64,000 nt of DNA from Chitinophagaceae bacterium UBA1931 (GCA_002337125.1 DDFJ01000004.1:2407889-2471888), one strand, 5' to 3'. Numbered from the stretch's first letter, positions 46,472 through 56,024 are shown. Translations and numbers: made by a program. The notes: generated by a model not told the origin, from the sequence alone.

Positions 46472-47554
46472 TTAATTTCTTACATCCAGCACATCTCTCA
46501 AACCGTTACCCAGCAGGTTAAAAGCAAGTACAAGCAGCATAATGGCAATACCCGGCGCAATGGCCAGCATAGGGTTGTTGGTGATGATGAAATTGTAATT
46601 TTCTTTAATCATCAATCCCCAGCTTGGTTGTGGCGGCTGCACACCCACACCAAGAAAGCTTAAACCTGCTTCAATAACAATAGCGCTGGCAAAATTGCTG
46701 GCAGCAATTACAATCACAGGTCCCATTACGTTGGGAAGAATATGCCTGAAGATGGTTCTTGCATGTGAGAAGCCCATGGCTTTTGTGGCTTCAATGTAAT
46801 TCAGTTCACGGATGCTGAGCACCTGTCCACGTATGAGGCGTGCAACATTTACCCAAAGTGTGAGACCAACAGCAAGAAACACCTGCCAGAAACCTTTGCC
46901 TAATGCAAGAGTGATTGCAAACACCAATAATAATGTGGGGATACTCCATACAACATTAATGAGCCACAGAATCAATTCATCTACCCAGCCACGGAAGTAA
47001 CCGGCAACTGCACCCAGAAAAATTCCAACAGTAAGAGAAATGATAACGGCAATCAGTCCAACACTTAAACTCACTCTTACACCAACAATCAGCCGGCTTA
47101 AAATATCCCTGCCGAATTTATCCGTACCAAGCCAGAATGTTTTTTTTGTGATAAGTTCATTAGAGTTAAAACCATGCAATGGAATTGTCATTGGTTCAGA
47201 TACTCCTTCATCAATGAATTTATTTACGACCAGGTTGTCGCCTTCCTGTTTCCATGAAGTAACCGGTAATAGTTCGTATGATTCTTCGCTTCCCCAAAAT
47301 AACTTCTTAATTGCAGAAACCGGTTGCATTTTCAGTTTTGGAATTTTAAGAAACTGTTGTGTGTATCCCGGTTTCTTTGCTGCTATTTCAACAATAATAC
47401 GGTTGGCATCGGGAGTTGCATCGGGCGAAACAACATAAGCAAAAACAGCCATGAGCAGGGAAAGAATAATAATAACAAGTCCAAACACAGCGCCTTTGTT
47501 ACGCCGCAGTTTTTTCCAGAATGTTTTAATAAATGAATGTTGTGTGCCCGGCAT
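46472..47554 (-). CDS. ABC transporter permease, OppC/DppC type
   Basis: The 360-residue protein has TM1 (AVFGLVIIILSLLMAVFAYVVS), then an unusually long soluble stretch of ~100 residues, and the permease domain. Motifs are TDKFGRDILSRLIVGVRVSLSVG and the EAA-like loop (YIEATKAMGFSHARTIFRHILPN). Family members are typically ~300 residues and pair with an OppB-like permease, an ATPase and a binding protein; none lie within 10 kb here. It is the third gene of a minus-strand run with a hydrolase and a glycosyltransferase. The transported solute is unknown. Confidence 0.86.
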   Translation of the reverse strand: MPGTQHSFIKTFWKKLRRNKGAVFGLVIIILSLLMAVFAYVVSPDATPDANRIIVEIAAKKPGYTQQFLKIPKLKMQPVSAIKKLFWGSEESYELLPVTSWKQEGDNLVVNKFIDEGVSEPMTIPLHGFNSNELITKKTFWLGTDKFGRDILSRLIVGVRVSLSVGLIAVIISLTVGIFLGAVAGYFRGWVDELILWLINVVWSIPTLLLVFAITLALGKGFWQVFLAVGLTLWVNVARLIRGQVLSIRELNYIEATKAMGFSHARTIFRHILPNVMGPVIVIAASNFASAIVIEAGLSFLGVGVQPPQPSWGLMIKENYNFIITNNPMLAIAPGIAIMLLVLAFNLLGNGLRDVLDVRN

Positions 47555-47573
47555 TGATTAAAAATAAACGTTT

Positions 47574-48722
47574 TTATTTCACCTTTCTTCCTTTCCATTC
47601 ATAGGTTCCGAATTTTCCCAGCCATCCGGCAATGATTGTATAAAGAATATGAAATGGCTGGGCAACCGGAAACCAGTACAGTAGTTTTCTTTTGTTGAAA
47701 AAACCTGCAACCGGTATCATAAACAAAAGCTCCATAACTGTTTTAAACAAAATAGATACTGCAAGTAACAGCCATAACTCTTTACTGAAAAAACAAGCCA
47801 CCAGTAAAACAAGAAAGTAAACATTGAGTAAATACACCAGCAGCAAAACCCAGAAAATGCGTTTGTCGTCATATTTATCTGCTTTGCTTGCCCAGCGTAT
47901 ACGTTGTTTAAAGAATTCGCCCACTGTTTCAACCGGTGCGGTTTGTACAATGCTTTGTTGCGACTGACAGTAATGAACCTGCTGCGGAAATGCTTTGTAT
48001 AACTTATGCATCAGCAGCATATCATCGCCACTGGCAATATGATCTACATCTTTAAAACCATCTACTTTGTAAAAAGCTTCTTTACTGTAACAAAGATTGG
48101 CACCATTGCACATGCTGTGAAAACCTGCTGCAACTGATGCAGCTGTAATTCCCTGCAGACTGATAAAATCTAGCGACTGGAAAACTTTAATAGCAGAATT
48201 TTCTTCTTTCATTGCAACAGGTGCAGCAATAAAAACAGTTGGCTGCTGCTGAATAATCCATGCAAAGTTTCTTAACCAGTTTACAGGAACAATACAATCA
48301 GCATCCGTAGTAACAATGTAACTGCCTGTTGATTGCTGTACACCCAGTTCAATTGCTTTCTTTTTGTAGGAATTGATTTTATCTTTCAATACATCTTTCA
48401 GCTGAATAAGTTTTACTTCTTCAAACTGTTTTACTTTTTCAGCAGTTGCATCATCACTGAAATCATCCAGCACAATTACTTCAACCAGGTGCTTTGGATA
48501 ATTTAATTCAGAGATTGATTGAAGACAGGTGCTGATATTGTTTTCTTCGTTTCTTGCCGGAATCAATATGGTAAATGAAGTTGCAGGAGTGAAACCGGCT
48601 GGTGGATTTGTTTGTTTCAGTTGCAGCCACCATTTTCTGTAAAATAACAGTAATACAGTGTAAGGAAGAAGAAACAGTATGGAAATCACCAACCAGAGCA
48701 TGTGTGCAAAATAATCATTCAT
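47574..48722 (-). CDS. family 2 glycosyltransferase
   Basis: The ATG at 48722 (MNDYFAHMLWLVISILFLLPYTVLLLFY) gives 382 residues with an N-terminal helix and C-terminal helices that form a membrane anchor. The GT2 domain (SFTILIPARNEENNISTCLQSI; VIVLDDFSDDAT; IVTTDADCIVP; QRIRWASKADKY) shows the DxD and QxxRW motifs. It probably elongates a surface glycan or lipid-linked sugar. The stop overlaps the upstream hydrolase by 8 bp. Confidence 0.87.
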   Translation of the reverse strand: MNDYFAHMLWLVISILFLLPYTVLLLFYRKWWLQLKQTNPPAGFTPATSFTILIPARNEENNISTCLQSISELNYPKHLVEVIVLDDFSDDATAEKVKQFEEVKLIQLKDVLKDKINSYKKKAIELGVQQSTGSYIVTTDADCIVPVNWLRNFAWIIQQQPTVFIAAPVAMKEENSAIKVFQSLDFISLQGITAASVAAGFHSMCNGANLCYSKEAFYKVDGFKDVDHIASGDDMLLMHKLYKAFPQQVHYCQSQQSIVQTAPVETVGEFFKQRIRWASKADKYDDKRIFWVLLLVYLLNVYFLVLLVACFFSKELWLLLAVSILFKTVMELLFMIPVAGFFNKRKLLYWFPVAQPFHILYTIIAGWLGKFGTYEWKGRKVK

Positions 48723-49524
48723 TGCCGAGCAGTGAAATAATAAACGCAGCATGTTTTTCTTTGAGCAACAGGTGGCCTCCCTGTATTTCATGCATTATTA
48801 TCCAAGATTCACAACCTTTATGAAGTTTGTAACCGGTTGAATAAGGAATAATGCGGTCGTATTTTCCAAATACTAGGTGCACAGGAATTTGATTGAAAGC
48901 AACCAGTTGTTGAACCTGTTTGATATTGGGTTTGAATTTTCGCATGGTTGTCCAGATATGGTACAGGTTATTTCTTACCTGTGCATCATCAATGTATTTG
49001 TGCACATATTTTGCAACGCCTTTGTTCACGAAATTTGATTTGTTCAGCAAGTTTACAATTGCAGCAAACCATTGTGGGTGTTGCATGGTATACCTGAACA
49101 GTTTATTACCCGCTGTTGTTTGTGTTGCCAGCCAGTACCAGCCATTCATCTTTAATCCATCGGGTGCCAGTAAAACAACTTTGCTGATTTTTTCGGGCAT
49201 ATACTCAACAAGACTTAACGCAATTCTTGCCCCCATGCTGTAACCAAGCAAGTAAATTGATTGTTGTTTGAAGGAAGGAATCATTAATTCCAGCACTGCT
49301 GCTAAATCCTGTACAGAAAAATCTGCTTGCTGGAAATTTGTTTCGCCATGCCAGGGAAGTTCAGGAGCAACAACAGTAAACTCATCAGGCAGATGGTTTG
49401 CAAGAAAAGAAAAGCTGTCGGCACTTTCACCAAAGCCATGCAGGCAAACCAAAAACTTTTCTCCTTTGCCTGATTTAAGAAAAGAAAATTGTGATTGCTG
49501 ATATGTTACTGAACATCGTTCCAA
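48715..49524 (-). CDS. alpha/beta hydrolase
   Basis: The 269-residue protein has the fold's oxyanion turn (LVCLHGFGESADSF), the nucleophile elbow GYSMGARIA with Ser95, an acid in VFGKYDRIIP and a histidine in IQGGHLLL. There is no signal peptide. Substrates range widely in this family; the nearest look is MenH/BioH-like ester or carbon-carbon hydrolases. It overlaps the glycosyltransferase gene, with which it is co-transcribed. Confidence 0.88.
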   Translation of the reverse strand: MERCSVTYQQSQFSFLKSGKGEKFLVCLHGFGESADSFSFLANHLPDEFTVVAPELPWHGETNFQQADFSVQDLAAVLELMIPSFKQQSIYLLGYSMGARIALSLVEYMPEKISKVVLLAPDGLKMNGWYWLATQTTAGNKLFRYTMQHPQWFAAIVNLLNKSNFVNKGVAKYVHKYIDDAQVRNNLYHIWTTMRKFKPNIKQVQQLVAFNQIPVHLVFGKYDRIIPYSTGYKLHKGCESWIIMHEIQGGHLLLKEKHAAFIISLLGNE

Positions 49525-49604
49525 AACTGTAATCGCTAAAGTAAAATTAAAAGTACAGATGAATTATTTTTTGATTGAATGTAAATTTAGATTTGCACTC
49601 GCTT

Positions 49605-50375
49605 ATGGCCCGCAAAAAAAGAAAAATATCTTATTATATACCCTGGCTCATTATAATGCTGGTTTTTATGACCGGTGCTTTTTTATATGGCCGCAACTGG
49701 TGGCTTGAACGCCAGGCGGGTTTAATCCGTTACCGTGAATTTGGTATCAATATCCCTGCTAATTATAATTTACACGGCATTGATGTAAGCCGTTACCAGC
49801 AAATTATTAACTGGGACGCAGTAAAGGCAATGAATGTGCAGGAGACACGCATTCATTTTGCATTCATCAAAGCAACGGAAGGCAATGATAATCTTGATAA
49901 TTATTTTAAACGTAACTGGCGAAAGGCGAAAGATGCAGAACTGATCCGTGGAGCGTATCATTTTTTCATTGCGTCGAAAGATGGAACAGTGCAGGCCCGG
50001 AATTTTATAAAGAATGTTAAACTTGAATCTGGCGATTTGCCTCCTGTGCTTGATGTGGAGCAAACAAATGGTGTAAATAAAACGTTGCTGCAGCAGCGTA
50101 TTAAAGCATTTTTATACGCTGCCGAGTTGGCTTACGGTGTAAAACCGGTTATTTATACCAATGCAGATTTTTATGAATCGTATTTAAAAGATGAATTTGA
50201 TGATTATCCGTTATGGGTGGCACATTACTTGCAGCCTGAAGAACCACGCATCAGCCGTAACTGGCATTTCTGGCAACATAGCGAAAGCGGTCATGTAAAT
50301 GGCATCAGTGGAAAAGTTGACTTTAATGTATTTAACGGCGACAGCACAGAGTTTGTAAACCTTCTCATTAAATAA
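49605..50375 (+). CDS. GH25 lysozyme-like peptidoglycan hydrolase, membrane-anchored
   Basis: The start ATG 49605 (MARKKRKISYYIPWLIIMLVFMTGAFLYG) gives a basic N-terminus and one membrane anchor; 256 residues. GH25 features follow in order: HGIDVSRYQQIINWDAV, FAFIKATEGND, GAYHFF, LPPVLDVEQTNG (acidic pair), PVIYTNADFY and YPLWVAHY. It cuts the MurNAc-GlcNAc bond in peptidoglycan, and being anchored it probably acts in the periplasm. A single gene, divergent from the hydrolase. Confidence 0.92.
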   Translation: MARKKRKISYYIPWLIIMLVFMTGAFLYGRNWWLERQAGLIRYREFGINIPANYNLHGIDVSRYQQIINWDAVKAMNVQETRIHFAFIKATEGNDNLDNYFKRNWRKAKDAELIRGAYHFFIASKDGTVQARNFIKNVKLESGDLPPVLDVEQTNGVNKTLLQQRIKAFLYAAELAYGVKPVIYTNADFYESYLKDEFDDYPLWVAHYLQPEEPRISRNWHFWQHSESGHVNGISGKVDFNVFNGDSTEFVNLLIK

Positions 50376-50383
50376 TACATTTG
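50376..50383 (+). promoter_or_regulatory. possible Bacteroidota -7 promoter element
   Basis: TACATTTG matches the Bacteroidota -7 consensus TAnnTTTG, with TTTG 21 bases upstream as a -33 element. It would drive the gene at 50509 with a ~120-nt leader. The call rests on a short motif. Confidence 0.3.
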
Positions 50384-50508
50384 CCGTATATATTGTACGC
50401 AAAATTTTCAGATGAAACACATGAAATAAGCTAAGAATTCGTTCAGGTATATGAAACAATAATTTTAGCTATAACATGATTAAACAATAAACAATAAATA
50501 CTAAACAC

Positions 50509-50970
50509 ATGAAAAAACTATCAGTAATTGTGATGATTCTTTTTGCAGCAAATTTTTCGTTTGGACAAAATTCAACAGCCAACAGTCTTGAATATAAAAC
50601 AGCAATAGGTATTAAACTCTGGAGTGGGGGTGGTGCCACTCTTAAAACATTCATTTCAGAAAAAAATGCGCTGGAGTTTATTGGTTACTTTGATCGTTTT
50701 GGAACACGTATTACCGGTTTGTACGAAATTCATGGCAACCTCAACACAGATGGTAATCTTCGTTGGTATCTCGGCCCAGGTGCTCATGTAGGATTATATC
50801 GTGGAGTTACAGCTGTTGGTGTTGATGGTGTGATAGGTGTTGATTATAAGTTCACTAATATGCCGCTGAACCTTGCACTCGACTGGCAACCAAGCATTGA
50901 ATTTGGAAGCGGCAGCCGGAATGGTTTCCAGGGAAGCTGGGGCGGTTTTGCTATCCGTTATACATTGTGA
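50509..50970 (+). CDS. hypothetical outer-membrane or secreted protein
   Basis: The 153-residue protein has a signal peptide (MILFAANFSFGQNS) and a small beta-rich mature part (IGIKLWSGGGATLKTFI, LRWYLGPGAHVGLYRG, GGFAIRYTL) that looks like an 8-stranded barrel related to OmpW-size proteins. It stands alone, with a terminator just after. No specific role can be given. Confidence 0.7.
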   Translation: MKKLSVIVMILFAANFSFGQNSTANSLEYKTAIGIKLWSGGGATLKTFISEKNALEFIGYFDRFGTRITGLYEIHGNLNTDGNLRWYLGPGAHVGLYRGVTAVGVDGVIGVDYKFTNMPLNLALDWQPSIEFGSGSRNGFQGSWGGFAIRYTL

Positions 50971-50987
50971 TAAAATTTATTTTTCAT

Positions 50988-51016
50988 AAAGCTGCTGTAC
51001 GCTGTGCAGCAGCTTT
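50988..51016 (+). terminator. intrinsic terminator
   Basis: AAAGCTGCTG (50988-50997) pairs with CAGCAGCTTT (51007-51016) around a nine-base loop, followed by more T residues. It sits 18 bp after the preceding stop. Confidence 0.8.
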
Positions 51017-51049
51017 TTTATTTACTAATTTGTAAGAACAATTTTTTGC

Positions 51050-51277
51050 ATGGCCGGAATGGAACCAGATGTTCAGGATTTTTTGAAACGTATTGTACAA
51101 ACAGTATCAGTTACTGTATTGTTCCTGCTGCTGCACATGACATTTGGCGTTTACCTCAACTGGGCTTTTTTTGAAGATAAACCATCAACAGGTAATATTA
51201 TTTACTATTGTATCTTCTTATTATCGCTTGCCGCTCTTATTTATTTTTATTACAGGGTGTGGCGGGGAAAAGTATAG
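51050..51277 (+). CDS. small membrane protein with two TM helices
   Basis: This 75-residue protein has two hydrophobic segments (VTVLFLLLHMTFGVYL and IIYYCIFLLSLAALIYFYY) joined by a short polar loop, with a basic tail (RVWRGKV). The start is preceded by TAATTTG, which resembles a Bacteroidota promoter. It looks like a real small gene of unknown function. Confidence 0.65.
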   Translation: MAGMEPDVQDFLKRIVQTVSVTVLFLLLHMTFGVYLNWAFFEDKPSTGNIIYYCIFLLSLAALIYFYYRVWRGKV

Positions 51278-51298
51278 AATTAAGATTTCTCTTTTTAT

Positions 51299-52204
51299 TT
51301 ATTTATCTCCATTCAAAATTACAGGCGTATTTCCCTTGCCCATAATAATGATTTTTGAATTTTGTGATTTGGCAATTTCCAGTTGTGCTTTAATACTTTC
51401 GTATTGCAGCTGCCTGTCGGTTAAGCTTTCACTGATGATGCGCTGGTAATCGGCAATACCCTGTGCTTCCACACGTTTACGTTCGGCTTCCTGTTTTTCT
51501 TTTTGAAGGATAAACTGCATTTTCTGTGCTTCCTGTTCGGCATTGATCTTTTGTTCAATTGTTGCACGTACACTTGCCGGAAGTGTAATATTTCTTACCA
51601 ATAAGTTTTCAAGCAGCAATCCTCTTTTCTTAAAATCTTCTTCAATGTTTTTGAAAATGCGTTGCTGAAACTCATCTCTTTTAGTTGAGTAAAGAGCAAC
51701 AGCTTCGTAATAAACAGCATTGTCCCTGATGCGTGTACGGGTAAGCGGGCGAACAATCTTGTCTTCATAATTTTCACCGGTTTCAGCAATTAATCTTGGT
51801 GCATCAGCAGGTACAACACGATATAAAACGGAAAGATCAATGGTTACTTCCAGTCCATCAGCTGTTAAAACACGGATAGCATCATCGCCTGATTTAAGTC
51901 CTTCGTCCTGCACGCCGCTCATGGTATAGTTTTGTGTTTTGATATCCATCTTCACCACTTCTACCAATGGGTTTACAAAGTTTAAACCACTTTGAAGCAC
52001 CCTGCTTTGTACTTTACCAAACAGTTTTTGTACACCAACCTGTCCGGCATCTATCTGCACAACACAGGAAGTTGCAAGACCAATGGCAAGAAAACCAAAT
52101 CCAACTAGACGGATAAGTTTGGAAAACTTTTGTACAGGACTGTTTGCTTTTGCAAAGGAATAACCAACGGCTATTGCAATTGCACCAAGAATAATGAGAA
52201 ACAT
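51299..52204 (-). CDS. prohibitin/SPFH domain membrane protein
   Basis: The 301-residue protein has an N-terminal membrane segment (MFLIILGAIAIAVGYSF and FGFLAIGLATSCVVQIDAGQVGVQKLFG), an SPFH/band-7 domain (~ residues 50-200) and a C-terminal coiled coil (INAEQEAQKMQFILQKEKQEAERKRVEAQG). The domain forms ring-shaped scaffolds in the membrane. Convergent with the small membrane gene. Confidence 0.93.
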   Translation of the reverse strand: MFLIILGAIAIAVGYSFAKANSPVQKFSKLIRLVGFGFLAIGLATSCVVQIDAGQVGVQKLFGKVQSRVLQSGLNFVNPLVEVVKMDIKTQNYTMSGVQDEGLKSGDDAIRVLTADGLEVTIDLSVLYRVVPADAPRLIAETGENYEDKIVRPLTRTRIRDNAVYYEAVALYSTKRDEFQQRIFKNIEEDFKKRGLLLENLLVRNITLPASVRATIEQKINAEQEAQKMQFILQKEKQEAERKRVEAQGIADYQRIISESLTDRQLQYESIKAQLEIAKSQNSKIIIMGKGNTPVILNGDK

Positions 52205-52246
52205 GGTTAGAAATTTATTTGTAAAAAATTGTTTTCAGAAAGAGGA

Positions 52247-52672
52247 TCAGCTGCTGTGATCAGCCACAATTACCCATTGCCCTTTTATTTTCCGGAAGAG
52301 TAAGGTAAAATGCCCGCCAACATCTCCCTTCGTTTCTCTTTTCAGATGCCATTTACCAATAACGTAATACGCATCGTTTCCCAGCTTCGTTAATTTAACA
52401 ATGTCAAACTTCAGTTCACCCATCGATTCTTTATCGGGATAACCTTTTTTGTAGTTGGCTAATGTTTGCTCATAACCATAGGTAATACCGCTTTTGCCAA
52501 TAAACATCAGCGAATCATTGTGCCAGTAACCTTCCATAAAAGAAACTACATCGCCACGGTTCCAGGCTGCAGATTGTTTGTCGAGAACAGAAAGAATTTG
52601 CTTTTCATCTTTTGATTGAGCAGATACATGAAGCAGCGAAAACAGGGAAAAAATCAGCAGTAGTTTTTTCAT
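52247..52672 (-). CDS. DUF4440/SnoaL-like secreted protein
   Basis: I use ATG 52672 (MKKLLLIFSLFSLLHVSAQSK), giving 141 residues with a signal peptide. The body (ILSVLDKQSAAWNRGDVVSFMEGYWHNDSLMFIG ... GHFTLLFRKIKGQWVIVADHSS) matches the DUF4440 cone-shaped NTF2-like fold. It has no known catalytic residues and perhaps binds a small ligand. A bidirectional-looking terminator separates it from the isomerase gene upstream. Confidence 0.85.
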   Translation of the reverse strand: MKKLLLIFSLFSLLHVSAQSKDEKQILSVLDKQSAAWNRGDVVSFMEGYWHNDSLMFIGKSGITYGYEQTLANYKKGYPDKESMGELKFDIVKLTKLGNDAYYVIGKWHLKRETKGDVGGHFTLLFRKIKGQWVIVADHSS

Positions 52673-52694
52673 TCCATGAATGTACACAAAAAAG

Positions 52695-52717
52695 AAAAGC
52701 GGCCTAAGCCGCTTTTT
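52695..52717 (-). terminator. intrinsic terminator of the minus-strand isomerase gene
   Basis: GCGGC (52699-52703) pairs with GCCGC (52708-52712) through a four-base loop, flanked by AAAA and TTTTT, so it may end transcription on both strands. It lies 2 bp after the stop of the gene at 52719. Confidence 0.72.
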
Positions 52718-52718
52718 A

Positions 52719-53618
52719 TCAGAGATTATTTCCCCAGTTTTTCTTTTTAAGGTAGGCAATGCTCTTTTTGATGCATTGTTCTTCGGGCATTGTGTATGCT
52801 TCCTGTTCAACAAATGCATATTTCAAACCTGCCAGTTTCTTTTGCGCAAAAATGGATGTGAAATCAATCGTGCCATCTCCAACCTGTGTACTTTCTTTTT
52901 CTCCTTTTGCATTCGTGGTCAAATCTTTTACATGCCACATGGCAAAACGGCCGGGATATTTTTTAAACCAGTCAACCGGATTTTCACCTGCATAAATCAC
53001 CCAGTACAAATCCATTTCAAAATCAACAAGCGAAGCATCGGTTTGAGTTAACATTGCTTCAAGGAATTGTTTACCACCATCTACTTTATTAAACTCAAAG
53101 TTGTGATTGTGATAAGCAAGTTTCATTCCTGCTTTCTTTGTAAGCACAGCAACTTTGTTAATCGCTTCCACATATTTTTTAAACTCATCTCCATTCCTGT
53201 ATTTATCGTTCGTGTAGGGAATGGTAACATATTTATTGCCCATTACTGCTGCAGCTTCAACAATTGCTTTCCACTCTTCCATGTTTCCATCAACAACAGA
53301 ATCAGGCATACCGTAATGACCACTTGGTGCTGTTAAGTGACTGGCAGCAAGCATTGCTTTAAATTCTTTCGGTGATTTTCCGAAGAATGTTTTTCCATCA
53401 AATCCATACAACTCCAGTTGATTGTAACCTGCTTTGGCTACATACTCAATTGTGGATGCAAGATTTTTGTTTACATCATTCCTGACGGTGTAAAGCTGGA
53501 TGCCGTATTTTTTTGTACCACCAGGTGCGGCAAAACCTGTAAGAGGTAGGTCTGACATACATAAACCTGCAGCAAGTGCAGCGCTTGTTTTTAAAAATTC
53601 TTTTCTGTTATATGACAT
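52719..53618 (-). CDS. exported sugar phosphate isomerase/epimerase (AP-endonuclease-like barrel)
   Basis: The 299-residue protein has a Tat-like signal (NRKEFLKTSAALAAGL) and a TIM-barrel xylose-isomerase-like fold (YGIQLYTVRNDVNKNLASTIEYVAKAGYNQLELYG). Metal-site candidates are in YHNHNFEF and the DFEMDLYWV and WHVKD segments. It is probably an epimerase or isomerase for a keto sugar; the substrate is unknown. It is the final gene of the minus-strand module that begins near 58290. Confidence 0.85.
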   Translation of the reverse strand: MSYNRKEFLKTSAALAAGLCMSDLPLTGFAAPGGTKKYGIQLYTVRNDVNKNLASTIEYVAKAGYNQLELYGFDGKTFFGKSPKEFKAMLAASHLTAPSGHYGMPDSVVDGNMEEWKAIVEAAAVMGNKYVTIPYTNDKYRNGDEFKKYVEAINKVAVLTKKAGMKLAYHNHNFEFNKVDGGKQFLEAMLTQTDASLVDFEMDLYWVIYAGENPVDWFKKYPGRFAMWHVKDLTTNAKGEKESTQVGDGTIDFTSIFAQKKLAGLKYAFVEQEAYTMPEEQCIKKSIAYLKKKNWGNNL

Positions 53619-53663
53619 AATCGTTGAATGTTCTCTCCGTGTTGCGGATTTGTTTAAAATTTT

Positions 53664-54302
53664 TTATTCAGCCCAGGCTTTATCACCTTTTGCATAAGCC
53701 ATTGCTCCATCATATCGTCCCGGCACCTGAATATGTCTTAATGTTTCTGTCATCCCGGTTTTTGATGTAAAAAATCCAAGCAAGGTTAACTGCTTCATCA
53801 TCGTATAATAATGACTTGGAGCAGATTCAAACTCTGTTTGATCTTTCCATGCAAGCGTACTGTTTTTCTTTTCATGCTCTTCCCGCTTTGGCTTATCTTC
53901 TTCATCTCTTTTCTGGTTATAAGCTTTTGCTTCTTTTTCAAGCACTACAAGAAAATCGTGCCGTTGCTGTGCAGTACATTCAATGAACGGTTTACTATTT
54001 GCTTTTTTGCAGATTTCATCCAATGCTGCTACTCCTTTCATAAATGCATCCTGCTGGTTTTGTGTATAGCAATCGGTCACCATTACTTTCATAAACTCAC
54101 CAACCTTTGCAGCTTTAGCTCCCGGTGTTGCTGTTGCAGGAATAATTGTTTCTGCCACTTCATTCAGCAAGGCAATTGTTTCCGGCGAAAAAGTTACAAC
54201 AGTTTTATCTGCCGTTTTACAACCGCTCAGAAAAAGATCTCCACCAATCACAACACTGCCGGTTAATAATGCAATCTGTTTTAAAAGTTCTCTGCGATTC
54301 AT
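53664..54302 (-). CDS. gluconate 2-dehydrogenase subunit 3-like protein
   Basis: The 212-residue protein has a twin-arginine start (MNRRELLKQIALLTGS) that runs into a lipobox (LSGCKT), so it is a Tat-exported lipoprotein. Residues 45-200 match the gluconate 2-dehydrogenase subunit 3 family (ALLNEVAETIIPATATPGAKAAKVGEF). It partners the GMC flavoprotein 39 bp upstream, and its Tat signal presumably carries both proteins to the periplasm. Confidence 0.9.
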   Translation of the reverse strand: MNRRELLKQIALLTGSVVIGGDLFLSGCKTADKTVVTFSPETIALLNEVAETIIPATATPGAKAAKVGEFMKVMVTDCYTQNQQDAFMKGVAALDEICKKANSKPFIECTAQQRHDFLVVLEKEAKAYNQKRDEEDKPKREEHEKKNSTLAWKDQTEFESAPSHYYTMMKQLTLLGFFTSKTGMTETLRHIQVPGRYDGAMAYAKGDKAWAE

Positions 54303-54341
54303 ATCGTTTGTTTACAGATGAATAAGATTTAGAGGGTTGTC

Positions 54342-56024
54342 TTATAAATTCCCCTTTTTCAATTCCTTTACAGCAATATCTGCAGCCCGTGCAGTTAGTG
54401 CCATGTACGTAAGCGATGGGTTTACGCAGGAAGCACTGGTCATACATGCACCATCCGTAACAAAAACATTCGGCGCATCCCAAACCTGGTTGTTGCCGTT
54501 TAATACAGAAGTTTTTGCATCACGACCCATACGTGCTGTTCCCATTTCATGAATACCCATGCCGGGTGCGTAACCGCCATCATGCGTTGTTACATTTTTT
54601 ACTCCCGCCGCTTCCAGCATTTCTTTGGCATCATTCATCATATCAATCCTCATCTTCTTTTCATTTTCTTTAATCTCCACATCAAATGAAAGAACAGGCA
54701 ATCCCCATTTATCTTTTACATTTTTATCAAGACTGATTTTGTTTTCATGGTAAGGAAGCATTTCGCCAAACGCTGTAATGCTGATGCCCCAATCATCAGC
54801 CGGAACACTCAATGCATCTTTCAGTTCTGGTCCAATTGTAAATTCGGCCACTTCAATTCCTCTTCCCCTGCTTGCACCACCCTGGTAACCAAACCCACGC
54901 AGGTAATCTCTTTTATCATCATAAATATTTCTGAAGCGTGGAATGTAAATGCCGGTTGGCCTGCGGCCATACAAATATTTATCACTGAACCCTTCTACTT
55001 TACCCGAAGCACCAACCCTGAAATGATGATCCATTACATTATGACCAAGTTCGCCACTGCTGCTGCCAAGTCCGCCTTCCCAAACATCAGTTGCAGAATT
55101 CATCAGCACCCATGCAGAGTTTAATGCTGATGCGCACACAAATACAATCTTTGCTTTGTATTGGTATGTTTTGTTTGTTTCAGCATCCAGTATTTCAACA
55201 CCTGTTGCTTTTTTCTTGTCTTTATCGTACAGAATTTTTGTAACAATGGAAAACGGACGAAGTGTAAGATTACCCGTTGCCATTGCTGCAGGTAATGTTG
55301 CAGATTGTGTACTGAAATAGCCACCAAACGGACAACCTCTCCAGCAACGGTTACGGTACTGGCAGTTGATGCGGTTGTTATGTGGCTGTGTAATGTTTGC
55401 GCTTCTTCCAATAATTAAATGACGTTTGCCTTTGTAATACTCTTCCATTCTTTTCTTCACATCCTTTTCGGCACAGTTTAATTCCATAGCCGGCATATAA
55501 TCACCATCAGGCAAAACTTCTAATCCATCTTTATTTCCCTGGATGCCTGCAAAACGTTCAACATAGCTGTACCACGATGCAAGATCGTCATAACGGATAG
55601 GCCAGTCAACAGCAACGCCTTCTTTTGCATTCGCTTCAAAATCCCACTTGTTCCAGCGGTAACTTTGCCGCCCCCATGTTAACGACCGGCCGCCAACATG
55701 ATAACCACGAAACCAGTCGAATCGTTTTTCTTCTGTATAAGGATGTTCTTTATCACTGCACCACCAGTCAAGATTCATTTCATTGAGCGGGTAATCTCTT
55801 TTCAGGTGCGGATAATCGTTGATCATCTGCTGTGTTCTTCCGCCACGGTGCGGAAACTCCCAGGCATCTTTTGTAGTGCTTGTATAATCTTTTATATGCT
55901 CAATGTTTTGTCCACGCTCAAGCATAATTGTCTTCAGGCCTTTTCCTGTCAGTTCTTTTGCAGCCCAGCCGCCACTGATTCCTGAGCCGATGACAATTGC
56001 ATCGTAAGTATAGTTTTCAGGCAT
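54342..56024 (-). CDS. GMC-family FAD oxidoreductase, first module
   Basis: The 560-residue flavoprotein has an FAD-binding Rossmann motif (YDAIVIGSGISGGWAAKEL), the second GMC block (GGRSLTWGRQSYRW) and HEMGTARMG near the C-terminus. A cysteine cluster CQYRNRCWRGC (Cys221, 227, 231) recalls the [3Fe-4S] loop of bacterial FAD-glucose dehydrogenases. No signal peptide is seen, so export with its subunit 3 partner is likely. It probably oxidises a sugar hydroxyl, perhaps at C3 or C2. Confidence 0.92.
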   Translation of the reverse strand: MPENYTYDAIVIGSGISGGWAAKELTGKGLKTIMLERGQNIEHIKDYTSTTKDAWEFPHRGGRTQQMINDYPHLKRDYPLNEMNLDWWCSDKEHPYTEEKRFDWFRGYHVGGRSLTWGRQSYRWNKWDFEANAKEGVAVDWPIRYDDLASWYSYVERFAGIQGNKDGLEVLPDGDYMPAMELNCAEKDVKKRMEEYYKGKRHLIIGRSANITQPHNNRINCQYRNRCWRGCPFGGYFSTQSATLPAAMATGNLTLRPFSIVTKILYDKDKKKATGVEILDAETNKTYQYKAKIVFVCASALNSAWVLMNSATDVWEGGLGSSSGELGHNVMDHHFRVGASGKVEGFSDKYLYGRRPTGIYIPRFRNIYDDKRDYLRGFGYQGGASRGRGIEVAEFTIGPELKDALSVPADDWGISITAFGEMLPYHENKISLDKNVKDKWGLPVLSFDVEIKENEKKMRIDMMNDAKEMLEAAGVKNVTTHDGGYAPGMGIHEMGTARMGRDAKTSVLNGNNQVWDAPNVFVTDGACMTSASCVNPSLTYMALTARAADIAVKELKKGNL

